This document shows positions 10,501-17,937 of a DNA stretch of 43,179 nucleotides, piece after piece; position 1 is the stretch's first letter; the number at the start of each line of letters is the position of its first letter. Location: assembly GCA_024698805.1 (NCBI GenBank), contig JAILQT010000113.1, positions 1 through 43,179 of the forward strand, read 5' to 3'. The translations under genes and the position numbers were made by a program. The notes beneath the pieces are model-generated. The model did not search any database. It saw only the letters and a list, made by a program, of their open reading frames with translations, and was not told the origin of the DNA. Source of the DNA: Solobacterium sp. Lineage in GTDB: Bacteria; Bacillota_I; Bacilli_A; Erysipelotrichales; Erysipelotrichaceae.

Positions 10501-11334
10501 TTGTCCTGCGAATGGACAGGCGGCAGGAAACTCTCGGAAATGATCTCTGACGGCTCCCTCTATCAGGGCGGTGAGAATGAGATCCAGAAACGGATCATCC
10601 GTCTCGCCCTGGATATGTCGCAGGGGCTGGGATACGGCCATAGGAAAGGGATCACCCACAGCCAGGTGCGCACGGATCATGTGATCATAACTCCTGAAGG
10701 CAATGCGAAGCTTGACCGTTACGGCATGGCAGCAGCCTCCCCGAACCAGAGGACCGGGGACATCCGTGACTGGGGCCAGGCCGTACTGGAGATGTATGCC
10801 GGGAAAGAACTGCCGTATATCGTCGGAAACAGGAAGATCGAAGACGCATTTGCGCAGTGCAGGATGATCCCTCCGGAAGGAATGAAGACACTGATCACGG
10901 ACTGCCTCAGCTTCCAGGTCTCCTCTGCGCAGTATATATGCGGGAAATGCGGGGAAGAACTGGAGAAGACGGAAGACAGGCCTGAAAAGCAGGACATACC
11001 TCCCGTGAAACCGCGGGAGCCGCAGAAGGAACCTGAAGCAGCACCCGCAGAAAAGCCGGGATTCTTTGCCAGGTTCAGGCTGAAACGGGAATGCAGGAAA
11101 GGCAATCACAGGTGGAACGGCTGCGTATGTTCCGTATGCGGCATGGAAAACCATGATTATGAACTGATCCGCGTGGATACGATACCCAACGGGGGATGCT
11201 GCTGGTCGGTGAGCGACCCGTGCATCGGTCCAAACTGCGGGACACCGTGCGACAGCTACTATCCCGGCAGGGAAGGAAAGTCCATCGGGGAATACCGGTG
11301 CAGAAGATGCGGAAAGGTGATCCGGGAAGAATAA
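7576..11334 (+). CDS. Double-kinase protein: active Ser/Thr kinase plus pseudokinase and Cys-rich tail (kinase 3)
   Basis: Third paralogue, 1252 residues. The first kinase domain is intact: glycine loop from G68, K88, HQDVKPGN (D191), DFG (D209). TPR-like linker NNRALSFLDMGKEETA. The middle (about 400-885) is unassigned. From about 885 to 1135 there is a second, degenerate copy that repeats the lead-in (NEDIRKEDI) and much of the fold (FENGS, ISDGSLYQGGENEIQKRI, VLEMYAGKELPY). Its beta3 Lys is Arg, HRD reads HSQ (1028-1030) and DFG reads RYG (1048), so it should be inactive. The last 90 residues hold many Cys/His (CVCSVCG, CRRCGKVI), suggesting metal-binding knuckles. AGGAG precedes the ATG. 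A strong terminator follows the stop. Confidence 0.9.
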   Translation: MEYSESSISNTISKLTAGEEISMYQASLDDEAGRLAEGIRHASISNEGIRLGDTLLATYEVMSEAIHGGMGSVWRVHHKNWDVDLALKRPQPRFFAEGSEKRKGDFIRECENWIDLGLHPNIVSCYYVRGISGVPGIFSEWMDNGSLKDRIRDGALYEGTDAEVQQRILDIAVQALRGLRYSHQNGLIHQDVKPGNILLTKDWEAKLADFGLAKAGSQIAEGDRLLSSGYTREYCPAEQAERKAAEVWMDIYAWALTVLEMYAGKRLWASGAEAKDSLHTYFDMCRIPVRDELRSLLAEAVSSRIQDTERLYRELKDIYSLITGMPYARPEPQAATDTADSMNNRALSFLDMGKEETAERIWEEAVRKDNSNFRCHYNLAVHLWQANRISAEELRKRITDREEDSAEYRKAETDTRFAVLETVQDIRRRIHDTGIQEPLPEEPFHAIPRNRREVREGYDLNDFECRLSDGNKYIDDSISGRRRLGIDAAAKSYFLEDGTERSCFRTFLNEYIADRNSLTAKRFADPEGEIIADQSNYGIYFFNAATGRSLLSYHLKKDSEGDEIFEYVTRFSANGFVNIAELRRDGWWLKLPPAEPELTYTLSRIASFSERMDAMKRLMRVLPEAEKAYEEGRYEYVRDLLEPSCEDGTLLLYEPALRLWEKLFAWLEAEKLITVIPAGPEGIPESRWIPGGGDPDEPEGEYTENSAEDEYTRLSCTYTYYTKENYSNSMDVDIFYTVHASDAVSGRPFYTFSFQESETDDHIFSYSEWFKLRGQYLWIKKPEEKKPWYLDLADPAVQQKRDLAVALPGGGVLKNEDGMVHIGDFVFEDVYEGLELLSDRQVIHCRDHSYRLICRYGQRREKETGLWADYAAAHPAVPAEKGAGPKAVRNEDIRKEDIPGAVSDAYACAEGRAWHVRETDSGMETEMRRYDPVQFENGSLSTEEVREGAERWIRAGKQDNILTCYECRDVLGSPALSCEWTGGRKLSEMISDGSLYQGGENEIQKRIIRLALDMSQGLGYGHRKGITHSQVRTDHVIITPEGNAKLDRYGMAAASPNQRTGDIRDWGQAVLEMYAGKELPYIVGNRKIEDAFAQCRMIPPEGMKTLITDCLSFQVSSAQYICGKCGEELEKTEDRPEKQDIPPVKPREPQKEPEAAPAEKPGFFARFRLKRECRKGNHRWNGCVCSVCGMENHDYELIRVDTIPNGGCCWSVSDPCIGPNCGTPCDSYYPGREGKSIGEYRCRRCGKVIREE

Positions 11335-11343
11335 GTCATTCAA

Positions 11344-11374
11344 AAACAGCTCAGCCGCAAAGACTGAGCTGTTT
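11344..11374 (+). terminator. Terminator of the kinase array
   Basis: Perfect 11-bp stem AAACAGCTCAG / CTGAGCTGTTT with a 9-nt loop, 10 nt after the stop of kinase 3. The A and T flanks let it act in both directions; the decayed MATE gene ends at 11394 on the other strand. Confidence 0.85.
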
Positions 11375-11393
11375 ATACAGATCCGTAAATACG

Positions 11394-13284
11394 TCAGGCG
11401 GCTGCCGCGGCAGCTTTGCTTTCCTGCGCAGGCAGGTCGATCCGGATCATCAGGTTATTCAGTTTAAGGTCGGCGTATAGGTTATTTCGTCTGCCAGCTT
11501 CATGACCATGCGGATGCCGATATATCTTGAGGGATCATCGATGCCGGCGACCGCTGCCATCTTTTTGATGGGGTCAAAGATATGGCTGTTGTCACGGATC
11601 CGCAGACAGAGTGCATTGTTTGTATGGATCACGCGCAGTTCCATCGTATGATGGCCCCTGTCCGTAAAACCGTGCTTGAAGATATTGGAGGCCATCTCTT
11701 CCGCTGCCAGGGAGATGTAATAGGCTTCCTTTTTTCCTGCCCCGTGCTTCAGGCAGAAATCATAGGCATCCTTTGAAAATGTGATGACCTGCTGCAGCGA
11801 GCGCGGCGAAGCAGTAAGCTCGTCCTCTTTGGAAACGCCGTATCCGTTCGGCAGCATCAGCAGGACATCCGACATTCCGGAAGGATTGCTTTTCTGGAGC
11901 TTATTGATCATCAGGATCATGACCGGGAGCATACCGAACATGATCAGCTGTGCCTGGGAAACGCGCGGAAAAGACCGTACGGTTGCGGAACGCATCACTG
12001 ATCCCGGGCGGAATGCGGTGCAGTCTTGCGGTGACCATCAGCGTTACAAGCACCGCATCGCACAGGATATAGACAAGGTCCGACAGCAGGGTCCTGCCGG
12101 TCGAATTCAGATAATTGGCAAACAGGACCGACATCGCCTGACCGGTGAGACCGAGCGCAAAGTAGTATATCGCTGTATGTGCGGTCATATAGCTTTCAAC
12201 GTTCACACCGAGGTAGAACCAGGTGATCAGGACCATTACGGGCTGGCTGCGCAGCAGCAGCGTAACGCCGAGGCCGAAGAATACCTCGTAGCTGAGCGCG
12301 ATCGACATCGTATAGATCAGGCCCCTGCGGTTTTCCTCCGGATAATACAGGCACAGCATCATCGACATCGTGAGCGCAATACTCATGAACAGCGAGTTTG
12401 TCAGGTAATTCAGCTGCACCTGTACATTGTACGCAGCGAGTCCTGCCGTGGATACGCCGGCTGCCAGGACCTGGTTGAGGAAAAAGGATTTGTATGTCGT
12501 TGTGATGCGGCTTACGCCCAGGGGCATGCCCTGCAGCGCGATATGTCCGATCAGCCGGAGCGACAGCCTGTACAGCGCCGGCTGCAGCAGACAGTCCCTG
12601 TTCTTAACATAATACAGTACAAGGACTGCCGCCCCGGCATAGTAACTGACAGAAGTCGTCACCCCCCATCATAAACATATCCCCGTGCACCAGTACGATC
12701 ATAAGGTCCAGAAAGATATTCGTAACAGTTACTGCAGCTGCCGAGCGGATCGTCCATATGCGGGCACCTTCCAGGTTGATGCCCATGGAGAGGATACTGA
12801 TCGCACTGATGGCGGGAAATCCGATGGCTGCACCGATCAGATATCTGCGGCACGGCAGGAATACAGCCATTTCCGGATCTGCACCGAGCAGCCCTGCAGC
12901 CTGTGTGCTGAACAGCAGGATCAGCAGTGTCAGCAGCATGCTTAAGGAAACACCTGCGAGCAGTGCTGCTGAATAGATCTGCCTTGCCTTTTCCCGGTTT
13001 CCTTTGCTGAGCTACGAGGCGCAGAAGGGCTGGCTTCCCATCATCAGGATACTGTAGATGATGCCCAGGATGAACCACACGGGGCTTGTCAGACTGAGGG
13101 CGCCGATATCGGTCGTTTTCATCGTATGGCCGATGATGAAACCGTCAATGACGCTTCCCATCGTCGACATCAGGGAAGACAGGAAATACGCCCCCATCGT
13201 CATCGCAAAAACACCTGCGGTGATCTCGGGAAGCGGATTGTATTTCTCTTTGATCAGTGACCGGATCTCTGATACATGTTTCAT
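11394..13284 (-). pseudogene. MATE-family efflux transporter fused to RsbW-like ATPase domain (decayed)
   Basis: Read from 13284 (ATG, AGGTGG upstream) to a TGA at 11394-11396, the frames join into one protein: MATE-type N-terminus (FAMTMGAYFLSSLMSTMG, then IDGFIIG), about a dozen hydrophobic segments, then a GHKL/HATPase_c_2 domain with N-box AAEEMASNIFKHGF, IRDNSHIFDP and GIRMVMKLADE. Four lesions break it: TAG at 13012-13014; a +1 shift in a six-G run (12662-12667, five Gs restore the frame into VTTSVSYYAG); a shift near 11990-12005; and loss of one A near 11462, after which the other frame gives KLNNLMIRI, the usual end of this ATPase fold. The neighbouring long genes are open, so sequencing error is less likely than decay. 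The intact form would link membrane export to a switch-type ATPase. Confidence 0.82.
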
Positions 13285-13370
13285 ATCCCACCTGTTTTCA
13301 TTATTATATCGGCAATTAACGGTTCCTATACGGTATATACATTACAGGTAAGCGGAAGCGGCAAAGAAAA

Positions 13371-13388
13371 GATCCCGTTCCCGGGATC
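13371..13388 (-). terminator. Terminator of the lipoprotein gene
   Basis: Stem GATCCC / GGGATC with a 6-nt loop, followed on the minus strand by TTTTCTTT; it lies 20 nt past the lipoprotein stop. Confidence 0.7.
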
Positions 13389-13407
13389 CCTGTCTGGTAA
13401 GGAATGC

Positions 13408-13848
13408 TTACTTTTTGCGTTTGTATACGTATTCGATTTTGACCCAGCCTTCTGTCTGGCTCTCATCCGACCATACGGAATGGAGCGTATCGTCGTCCGC
13501 GCTGTAAGTGAATGTCATCTTCCCGCGGTCATCAGTGAACACGTACTGCAGGTCTGCGTCTTTTTCCCATTTGCCTTTGTCTTCGACAAATTCACCGCCG
13601 CCGTTAAAACCGTGGACAGCATCGCCATTCTCCTCAAATGTATAGTAACCGTCCAGGTCCCCGAACAGGGACGCTGCAGTTTCCGGATCCCTTTCTGTCA
13701 GTTCTTCGCCGGCTTCAGCCGCATAGACCCTGTCCAGTGTCCAGCTGCCGATGACAGCTTCCTTCGCAGGCGCGGAAGAACATGCGCACAATACAGCAGC
13801 ACAGAATACTGCGATAAATGCTTTCAGTCTGAATAAAGTTTTGATCAT
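13408..13848 (-). CDS. Small secreted lipoprotein, unknown function
   Basis: 146 residues. The N-terminus is a type II signal peptide: basic MIKTLFRLK, a hydrophobic run and a lipobox-like VLCAC with the lipidated Cys at 23, so the mature protein should be anchored outside the cytoplasmic membrane. The mature part begins with a serine-rich linker (SSAPAKEA) and continues as a small beta-rich, acidic domain (VIGSWTLDRVYA, GYYTFEENGDAVHGF, KMTFTYSADDDTLHSVW). The strand pattern recalls lipocalin-like or copper-resistance-like small lipoproteins of Bacillota, but I cannot assign a family. The start is supported by GGGAGG 9 nt upstream. It is monocistronic, with its own promoter and terminator. 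Confidence 0.8.
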   Translation of the reverse strand: MIKTLFRLKAFIAVFCAAVLCACSSAPAKEAVIGSWTLDRVYAAEAGEELTERDPETAASLFGDLDGYYTFEENGDAVHGFNGGGEFVEDKGKWEKDADLQYVFTDDRGKMTFTYSADDDTLHSVWSDESQTEGWVKIEYVYKRKK

Positions 13849-13868
13849 GATCGAAACCTCCCGGCATC

Positions 13869-13897
13869 ATTGTATTCCCCTGTTTGCAGAATAACAA
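13869..13897 (-). promoter_or_regulatory. Sigma-A promoter of the lipoprotein gene
   Basis: On the minus strand TTGTTA (13892-13897), a 17-nt spacer and TACAAT (13869-13874), about 20 nt upstream of the start codon. The GGGAGG ribosome site lies between. Confidence 0.6.
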
Positions 13898-13967
13898 TAC
13901 GGACCGGTAAACTTAAGAATCACGAAAATTCCCTGCATTGCAGTGACAAAAACAAGGCCGGATGAAG

Positions 13968-13973
13968 TATAGT
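13968..13973 (+). promoter_or_regulatory. Possible -10 box for the preA-like gene
   Basis: TATAGT lies about 130 nt before the preA-like start. The best -35 (GTGACA, 13943-13948) is 19 nt away, so this is weak. The rest of 13849-14104 holds the divergent lipoprotein promoter and nothing else I can recognise. Confidence 0.3.
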
Positions 13974-14104
13974 AAAAATACAGAGATACATTCCTTTGAC
14001 CATTCCCATCCAGACCGCCGCGGGTACCCCGGAAAAGACTTTTTCACATATCCTGCGGCAGGGTCAGACAGCGCTGCCGAAAGAACCAGGCCAGGAGAAA
14101 TACG

Positions 14105-15604
14105 ATGCTGAAAAATACCATTTCCCGCTCAGACATGCTGAGATGCACACTGTGCCGGGATGCGCCGTGCCGTGCCGCCTGCGGCAGGATCGACTGCGCA
14201 TCCCTGCTGCGAAACATATGGTTCGCAAATGAAAAGACCGCAGCTGCGCATTATCCGGATACAGATATCTGCGCGGACTGCGCCGCGCCGTGCGAAGAGG
14301 CCTGTGTCCGGCCGCATGAGGTCCCGATCAGGAAGCTGATGATGCGTCTGTACGACGAAGTGAAGCCTGGGCTGGAGGTCCCCATGCCGCAGGATGAAGA
14401 AAGGCTGCGCACAGATTTCTGCGGCATACCGCTTGAGAACCCGTTCCTGCTTTCCTCTTCGGTCATTGCCAGTACATACGAAATGTGCGCGCGGGCTTTT
14501 GAGGCAGGCTGGGCAGGCGCTGCTTTCAAGACGATCTGCACGCTGGATATCCATGAAGCCTCCCCGCGCTTTTCCGCTGTCACCGGTGCTGCCGGCAATA
14601 TCATCGGCTTCAAGAATATCGAGCAGCTCTCCGATCACAGCGTAGCGGAAAACATGGAGGTCTTCCGCAGGCTGAAAACAGATTATCCGGATAAATTCAT
14701 TCTCGCTTCCATCATGGGGCAGAATGAAGCGGAATGGGAAGAACTTGCACGCCTGTGCGATGAGAACGGCGCGGATGCCATCGAACTGAATTTCTCCTGT
14801 CCGAACATGGTGGATGAAAGCCTCGGTTCGGATATCGGCCAGGTGCCGGAACTGGTAGCACGTCTGACTGCCGCCGCCAGGAGGGGGACAAAGAAACCTG
14901 TACTGGCCAAGCTGACGCCCAATGTCCAGAGCATGAACCCGGCTGCGGACGCTGCGGTGCGCTGCGGGGCGGACGGCGTAGCTGCGATCAATACGATCAA
15001 GAGCATCATCGGCGTCAACCCGCATACCTATGTATCCGAACCGGCGGTACACGGCATGTCGGCTGTCGGCGGCTACAGCGGCAATGCCGTCAAGCCGATC
15101 GCCCTGCGGTTCATCGCCGAACTCGCAAAAAACCGCAATCTTGAAGGAAAACATATCAGCGCGATGGGCGGCATCGAGACATGGCAGGACGCACTCGAAT
15201 ATATCCTGCTCGGTGCGGACAGCGTACAGGTCACGACAGCCGTCATGCAGTACGGCTACCGCATCATCGATGACCTGAAGGCAGGGCTGAACCTCTATCT
15301 GGCTGAAAAGGGATTATCCGGCCTGGATGATATAAGGGGCATGGCACTGGAGAGCGTTTCCGAGAGGACGGACGTACTGGAAAGGGATACCGTGATCTAT
15401 CCGGTTTTCCACAGTGACCGGTGCATCGGATGCGGCAGGTGTTCGATATCCTGCGCCGACGGCGGCCATCAGGCGATCCTGTTCGGGGAAGACAGGAGGC
15501 CGAAACTGGACGGGAGAAAGTGTGTCGGCTGTCATCTCTGCATCCTTGTATGTCCTGAGAAAGCGATCACGCCTGCCGGAAAAAGGGTCCGAAAGATCAT
15601 TTAA
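14105..15604 (+). CDS. PreA-like dihydropyrimidine dehydrogenase homologue with extra N-terminal Cys domain
   Basis: 499 residues. Three parts: an N-terminal Cys-rich segment (about 14-70; CTLCRDAPC, CADCAAPCEEAC), like the iron-sulfur head of PreT/GltD proteins; a flavin TIM barrel (about 100-410) typical of dihydroorotate/dihydropyrimidine dehydrogenases (NPFLLSSSV, IELNFSCPNM, AKLTPN, AMGGIETWQDALEYI); and a C-terminal pair of [4Fe-4S] motifs (CIGCGRCSISC, CVGCHLCILVCP). Family members reduce uracil and thymine to dihydropyrimidines using NAD(P)H through a PreT partner. No PreT or later pyrimidine-degradation gene is adjacent, so the substrate is uncertain. AGGAG lies upstream of the ATG, and a hairpin terminator follows. 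Confidence 0.85.
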   Translation: MLKNTISRSDMLRCTLCRDAPCRAACGRIDCASLLRNIWFANEKTAAAHYPDTDICADCAAPCEEACVRPHEVPIRKLMMRLYDEVKPGLEVPMPQDEERLRTDFCGIPLENPFLLSSSVIASTYEMCARAFEAGWAGAAFKTICTLDIHEASPRFSAVTGAAGNIIGFKNIEQLSDHSVAENMEVFRRLKTDYPDKFILASIMGQNEAEWEELARLCDENGADAIELNFSCPNMVDESLGSDIGQVPELVARLTAAARRGTKKPVLAKLTPNVQSMNPAADAAVRCGADGVAAINTIKSIIGVNPHTYVSEPAVHGMSAVGGYSGNAVKPIALRFIAELAKNRNLEGKHISAMGGIETWQDALEYILLGADSVQVTTAVMQYGYRIIDDLKAGLNLYLAEKGLSGLDDIRGMALESVSERTDVLERDTVIYPVFHSDRCIGCGRCSISCADGGHQAILFGEDRRPKLDGRKCVGCHLCILVCPEKAITPAGKRVRKII

Positions 15605-15611
15605 GATATGT

Positions 15612-15642
15612 TTCAGCCGGTATAGGCTGAAGTCCGCTTTTT
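15612..15642 (+). terminator. Terminator of the preA-like gene
   Basis: Stem TTCAGCC / GGCTGAA (15612-15618, 15625-15631), then GTCCGCTTTTTAT. Confidence 0.65.
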
Positions 15643-15669
15643 ATGACAGAAACTTAAATTCCGGAAAAA

Positions 15670-15707
15670 TGTAACCGCTTGCGAGATGTTCTATATTGTA
15701 TTAAAAT
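15670..15707 (+). promoter_or_regulatory. ptsH promoter with overlapping cre-like box
   Basis: TTGCGA (15679-15684), a 17-nt spacer and TAAAAT (15702-15707). Overlapping the -35 is TGTAACCGCTTGCG (15670-15683), which matches the CcpA consensus TGNAANCGNTNNCA except for the last base. CcpA bound here would occlude RNA polymerase. Confidence 0.6.
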
Positions 15708-15742
15708 AGCCTTAGTAAATGAAACAGGAGGAAAATAATCTA

Positions 15743-16009
15743 ATGAAGCAGATTTCAGTTACAGTCATTGACCCTGTAGGACTCCACGCACGTCCTGCTA
15801 CTGTTGCAGTAAACGCAGCTAGCAAATTCAAGAGTGAAGTAAAAGTTTCTTACAAAGGACGCACAGTAAATATGAAGTCCATCATGGGCGTTATGTCTCT
15901 GGGAATTCCTACACAGTCTGAGATCACAGTTTCCTGTGAGGGTGAAGACGAAGAAGTAGCTGTACAGACAATTGAAGAAGTACTTCGCACTCAGAAAGTA
16001 ATCGCTTAA
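15743..16009 (+). CDS. ptsH: Phosphocarrier protein HPr
   Basis: Cytosolic phosphocarrier of the PTS, 88 residues, passing phosphate from enzyme I to the sugar-specific EIIA domains, including those encoded in this window. His15 sits in GLHARPAT and the regulatory Ser46 in NMKSIMG, so HPr kinase control and P-Ser-HPr/CcpA repression are expected. An upstream in-frame ATG at 15719 was rejected: the AGGAGGA ribosome site (15726-15732) lies between the two ATGs, and only the second gives canonical His15/Ser46 numbering. Codon use looks biased, as for a highly expressed gene. No enzyme I gene is adjacent; the gene appears monocistronic, with a cre-like promoter. Confidence 0.97.
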   Translation: MKQISVTVIDPVGLHARPATVAVNAASKFKSEVKVSYKGRTVNMKSIMGVMSLGIPTQSEITVSCEGEDEEVAVQTIEEVLRTQKVIA

Positions 16010-16027
16010 GGAACAATGAGCTGTAAA

Positions 16028-16058
16028 GGGCTGATACCGTCTGAGTATCGCCTTTTTA
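16028..16058 (+). terminator. Weak terminator after ptsH
   Basis: Short stem GATAC / GTATC extended by GG/CC pairs, followed by TTTTTATT. It lies between ptsH and the phosphohexomutase gene, so some readthrough is likely. Confidence 0.55.
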
Positions 16059-16076
16059 TTTCAGAAAGGAAGATTT

Positions 16077-17759
16077 ATGTATCAGGAAGAATACAAACGC
16101 TGGCTTGAAGCTGATCTGATCGATGTCGATCTGAACACGGAACTCCAGAGCATCAAAGATGACGATGATGCGATCAAAGAACGCTTTGCCGTGTCACTCG
16201 CATTCGGAACAGCCGGTCTGAGGGGAACACTCGGCGCCGGAACAAACAGAATGAATATCTGGGTAGTCAGACAGGCTACACAGGGCGTTGCAGACTGGGT
16301 AAAGACACAGGGCGGCAACCAGACAGTCGCGATCAGCTATGACTCACGTCTGAAAGGCTGGAACTTCGCAAGAGACGCAGCAAGCGTCCTCGCTGCCAAC
16401 GGCATCAATGTCCGCATCTATGACGAGCTGATGCCTGTTCCCGCACTGAGCTTTGCGACACGCTATTACGAGTGCAATGCAGGTATCATGATCACTGCAT
16501 CCCACAACCCCGCAAGATACAACGGCTTCAAGGCATACGGACCGGATGGCTGCCAGATGACAGACGTCGCTGCAGGCATCGTTTATGATTCGATCCAGAA
16601 GACAGACGTCCTGACAGGCGCAAAATTCATCTCCTTCGCGGAAGGCGTTGAAAAGGGTCTGATCAGGTTCGTCGGCGACGACTGCAAGGATGCTTTCTAT
16701 GAGGCAGTCGAAGCACGCCAGGTAAGACCGGGTCTCTGCAAGACAGCAGGACTGAAACTTGTTTACTCGCCGCTGAACGGTACAGGTCTTGTACCTGTAA
16801 CCAGGGTCCTCAAGGATATCGGCATCACAGATATTACGATCGTTAAGGAACAGGAGTATCCGAACGGCTACTTCACAACTTGCCCGTATCCCAACCCTGA
16901 GATCTTTGAAGCACTTGCAAAGGGACTTGAACTGGCTAAAGAAGTCGGCGCGGATCTGATGCTCGCAACAGACCCTGACGCTGACAGAGTCGGTATCGCC
17001 ATGAAGTGTCCTGACGGAACATATGAACTCGTATCCGGCAACGAGATGGGCGTCCTCCTGCTTGACTATATCTGCGCAGGAAGAATTGAAAAAGGCACGA
17101 TGCCTGAAAAACCCGTTGCGGTCATGTCCATTGTTTCCACGCCGCTGGCTGACGCTGTAGCTGAACACTACGGTGTCGAACTCCGCCACACACTGACAGG
17201 CTTCAAGTGGATCGGCGACCAGATCGCACAGCTTGAAGCAGCAGGTGAAGTAGACCGCTTTATCTTCGGTTTCGAAGAGAGCTACGGCTATCTCGCAGGA
17301 CCGTATGTACGCGACAAAGACGCTGTCATCGGTTCCATGCTGATCTGTGAAATGGCTGCTTACTACCGCTCCATCGGTTCCTCCATCAAGCAGAGACTGG
17401 AAGAGATCTATGCAGAATACGGACGTTATCTGAACAAGGTCGACAGTTTCGAGTTCCCGGGCCTCTCCGGCATGGACAAGATGGCAGGCATCATGAAGGA
17501 TCTGCGCGAAAAACCTCCTGTTGAATTCGCCGGCAGAAAAGTCGCAAAAGTCACAGACTACACCAAGCCTGAAGAAACAGGTCTGCCGAAGGCCAATGTA
17601 CTGATCTACAGCCTGGAAGACGGCGCTGCAGTCATTGTCAGACCTTCCGGTACAGAACCGAAGATCAAGACATACTTCACAACATTAGGAAAAGATCTCG
17701 CTGAAGCACAGAAAGAAAAAGACGAACTTGCTGCAGCGATCAAACCGATCCTCTCCTGA
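16077..17759 (+). CDS. pgcA: Alpha-D-phosphohexomutase (phosphoglucomutase/phosphomannomutase)
   Basis: 560 residues, the usual length for PgcA-type phosphoglucomutases of Bacillota. It interconverts hexose 1- and 6-phosphates, feeding UDP-sugar and envelope synthesis. Seen: an N-terminal helical extension, the sugar-binding turn GTAGLRGTLGAGTNRMN, the catalytic phosphoserine loop TASHNPARYNGFK (Ser142), the metal loop DPDADRVG, the substrate loop FGFEESYGYLAG and the phosphate-binding loop RPSGTEPKIK. AAGGA precedes the ATG. It sits behind ptsH with only a weak terminator between, so partial co-transcription is possible. The gene symbol is by analogy; glucose versus mannose preference cannot be read from sequence. 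Confidence 0.93.
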   Translation: MYQEEYKRWLEADLIDVDLNTELQSIKDDDDAIKERFAVSLAFGTAGLRGTLGAGTNRMNIWVVRQATQGVADWVKTQGGNQTVAISYDSRLKGWNFARDAASVLAANGINVRIYDELMPVPALSFATRYYECNAGIMITASHNPARYNGFKAYGPDGCQMTDVAAGIVYDSIQKTDVLTGAKFISFAEGVEKGLIRFVGDDCKDAFYEAVEARQVRPGLCKTAGLKLVYSPLNGTGLVPVTRVLKDIGITDITIVKEQEYPNGYFTTCPYPNPEIFEALAKGLELAKEVGADLMLATDPDADRVGIAMKCPDGTYELVSGNEMGVLLLDYICAGRIEKGTMPEKPVAVMSIVSTPLADAVAEHYGVELRHTLTGFKWIGDQIAQLEAAGEVDRFIFGFEESYGYLAGPYVRDKDAVIGSMLICEMAAYYRSIGSSIKQRLEEIYAEYGRYLNKVDSFEFPGLSGMDKMAGIMKDLREKPPVEFAGRKVAKVTDYTKPEETGLPKANVLIYSLEDGAAVIVRPSGTEPKIKTYFTTLGKDLAEAQKEKDELAAAIKPILS

Positions 17760-17773
17760 GTCAGATGAAAAAA

Positions 17774-17805
17774 GATATGTTCCGAAAACGGACATATCTT
17801 TTTTT
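17774..17805 (+). terminator. Terminator of pgcA; copy 1 of a repeated hairpin
   Basis: GATATGT-T-CCG-aaaa-CGG-ACATATC followed by seven Ts and CTGCGC. The 25-nt hairpin and T-run recur at 31988 in the same orientation. Confidence 0.85.
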
Positions 17806-17867
17806 CTGCGCCGTTAAAACTCCAAGATAATCTGGGGTGCAGGAAAGCTTTCGCGGAGAGATGATGA

Positions 17868-17934
17868 AAAACCTCCCGGCTTATGATTTCGTGTGCGGTC
17901 TGCGAAACTGCAGCGAAAGAATAAGGGAGGTTTT
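17868..17934 (+). ncRNA. Long nested hairpin, possible structured RNA or translational switch
   Basis: Outer arms AAAACCTCCC (17868-17877) and GGGAGGTTTT (17925-17934) pair perfectly. Inside are TTAT/ATAA, a symmetric GA/GA internal loop, TTTCG/CGAAA and an apical CTGC/GCAG stem with loop GAAACT. The right arm contains a Shine-Dalgarno GGGAGG 7 nt before ATG 17938, so folding would hide the site. It could instead be a bidirectional terminator for the minus-strand group ending at 18026. I know no named family that it matches. Confidence 0.5.
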
Positions 17935-17937
17935 ATT

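Noticed and set aside
9382-11343. 653-codon open frame antisense to kinase 3
   Set aside because: It mirrors the coding strand of a clear kinase gene, with no ribosome site and no recognisable domain; codon bias of the GC-rich sense strand explains it. The same holds for the 436-codon frame at 4150-5460.
11781-12674. Plus-strand open frame of 297 codons over the MATE gene
   Set aside because: It is the complement of transmembrane-coding sequence that joins properly across frames on the minus strand; its product looks low-complexity and lacks a ribosome site.
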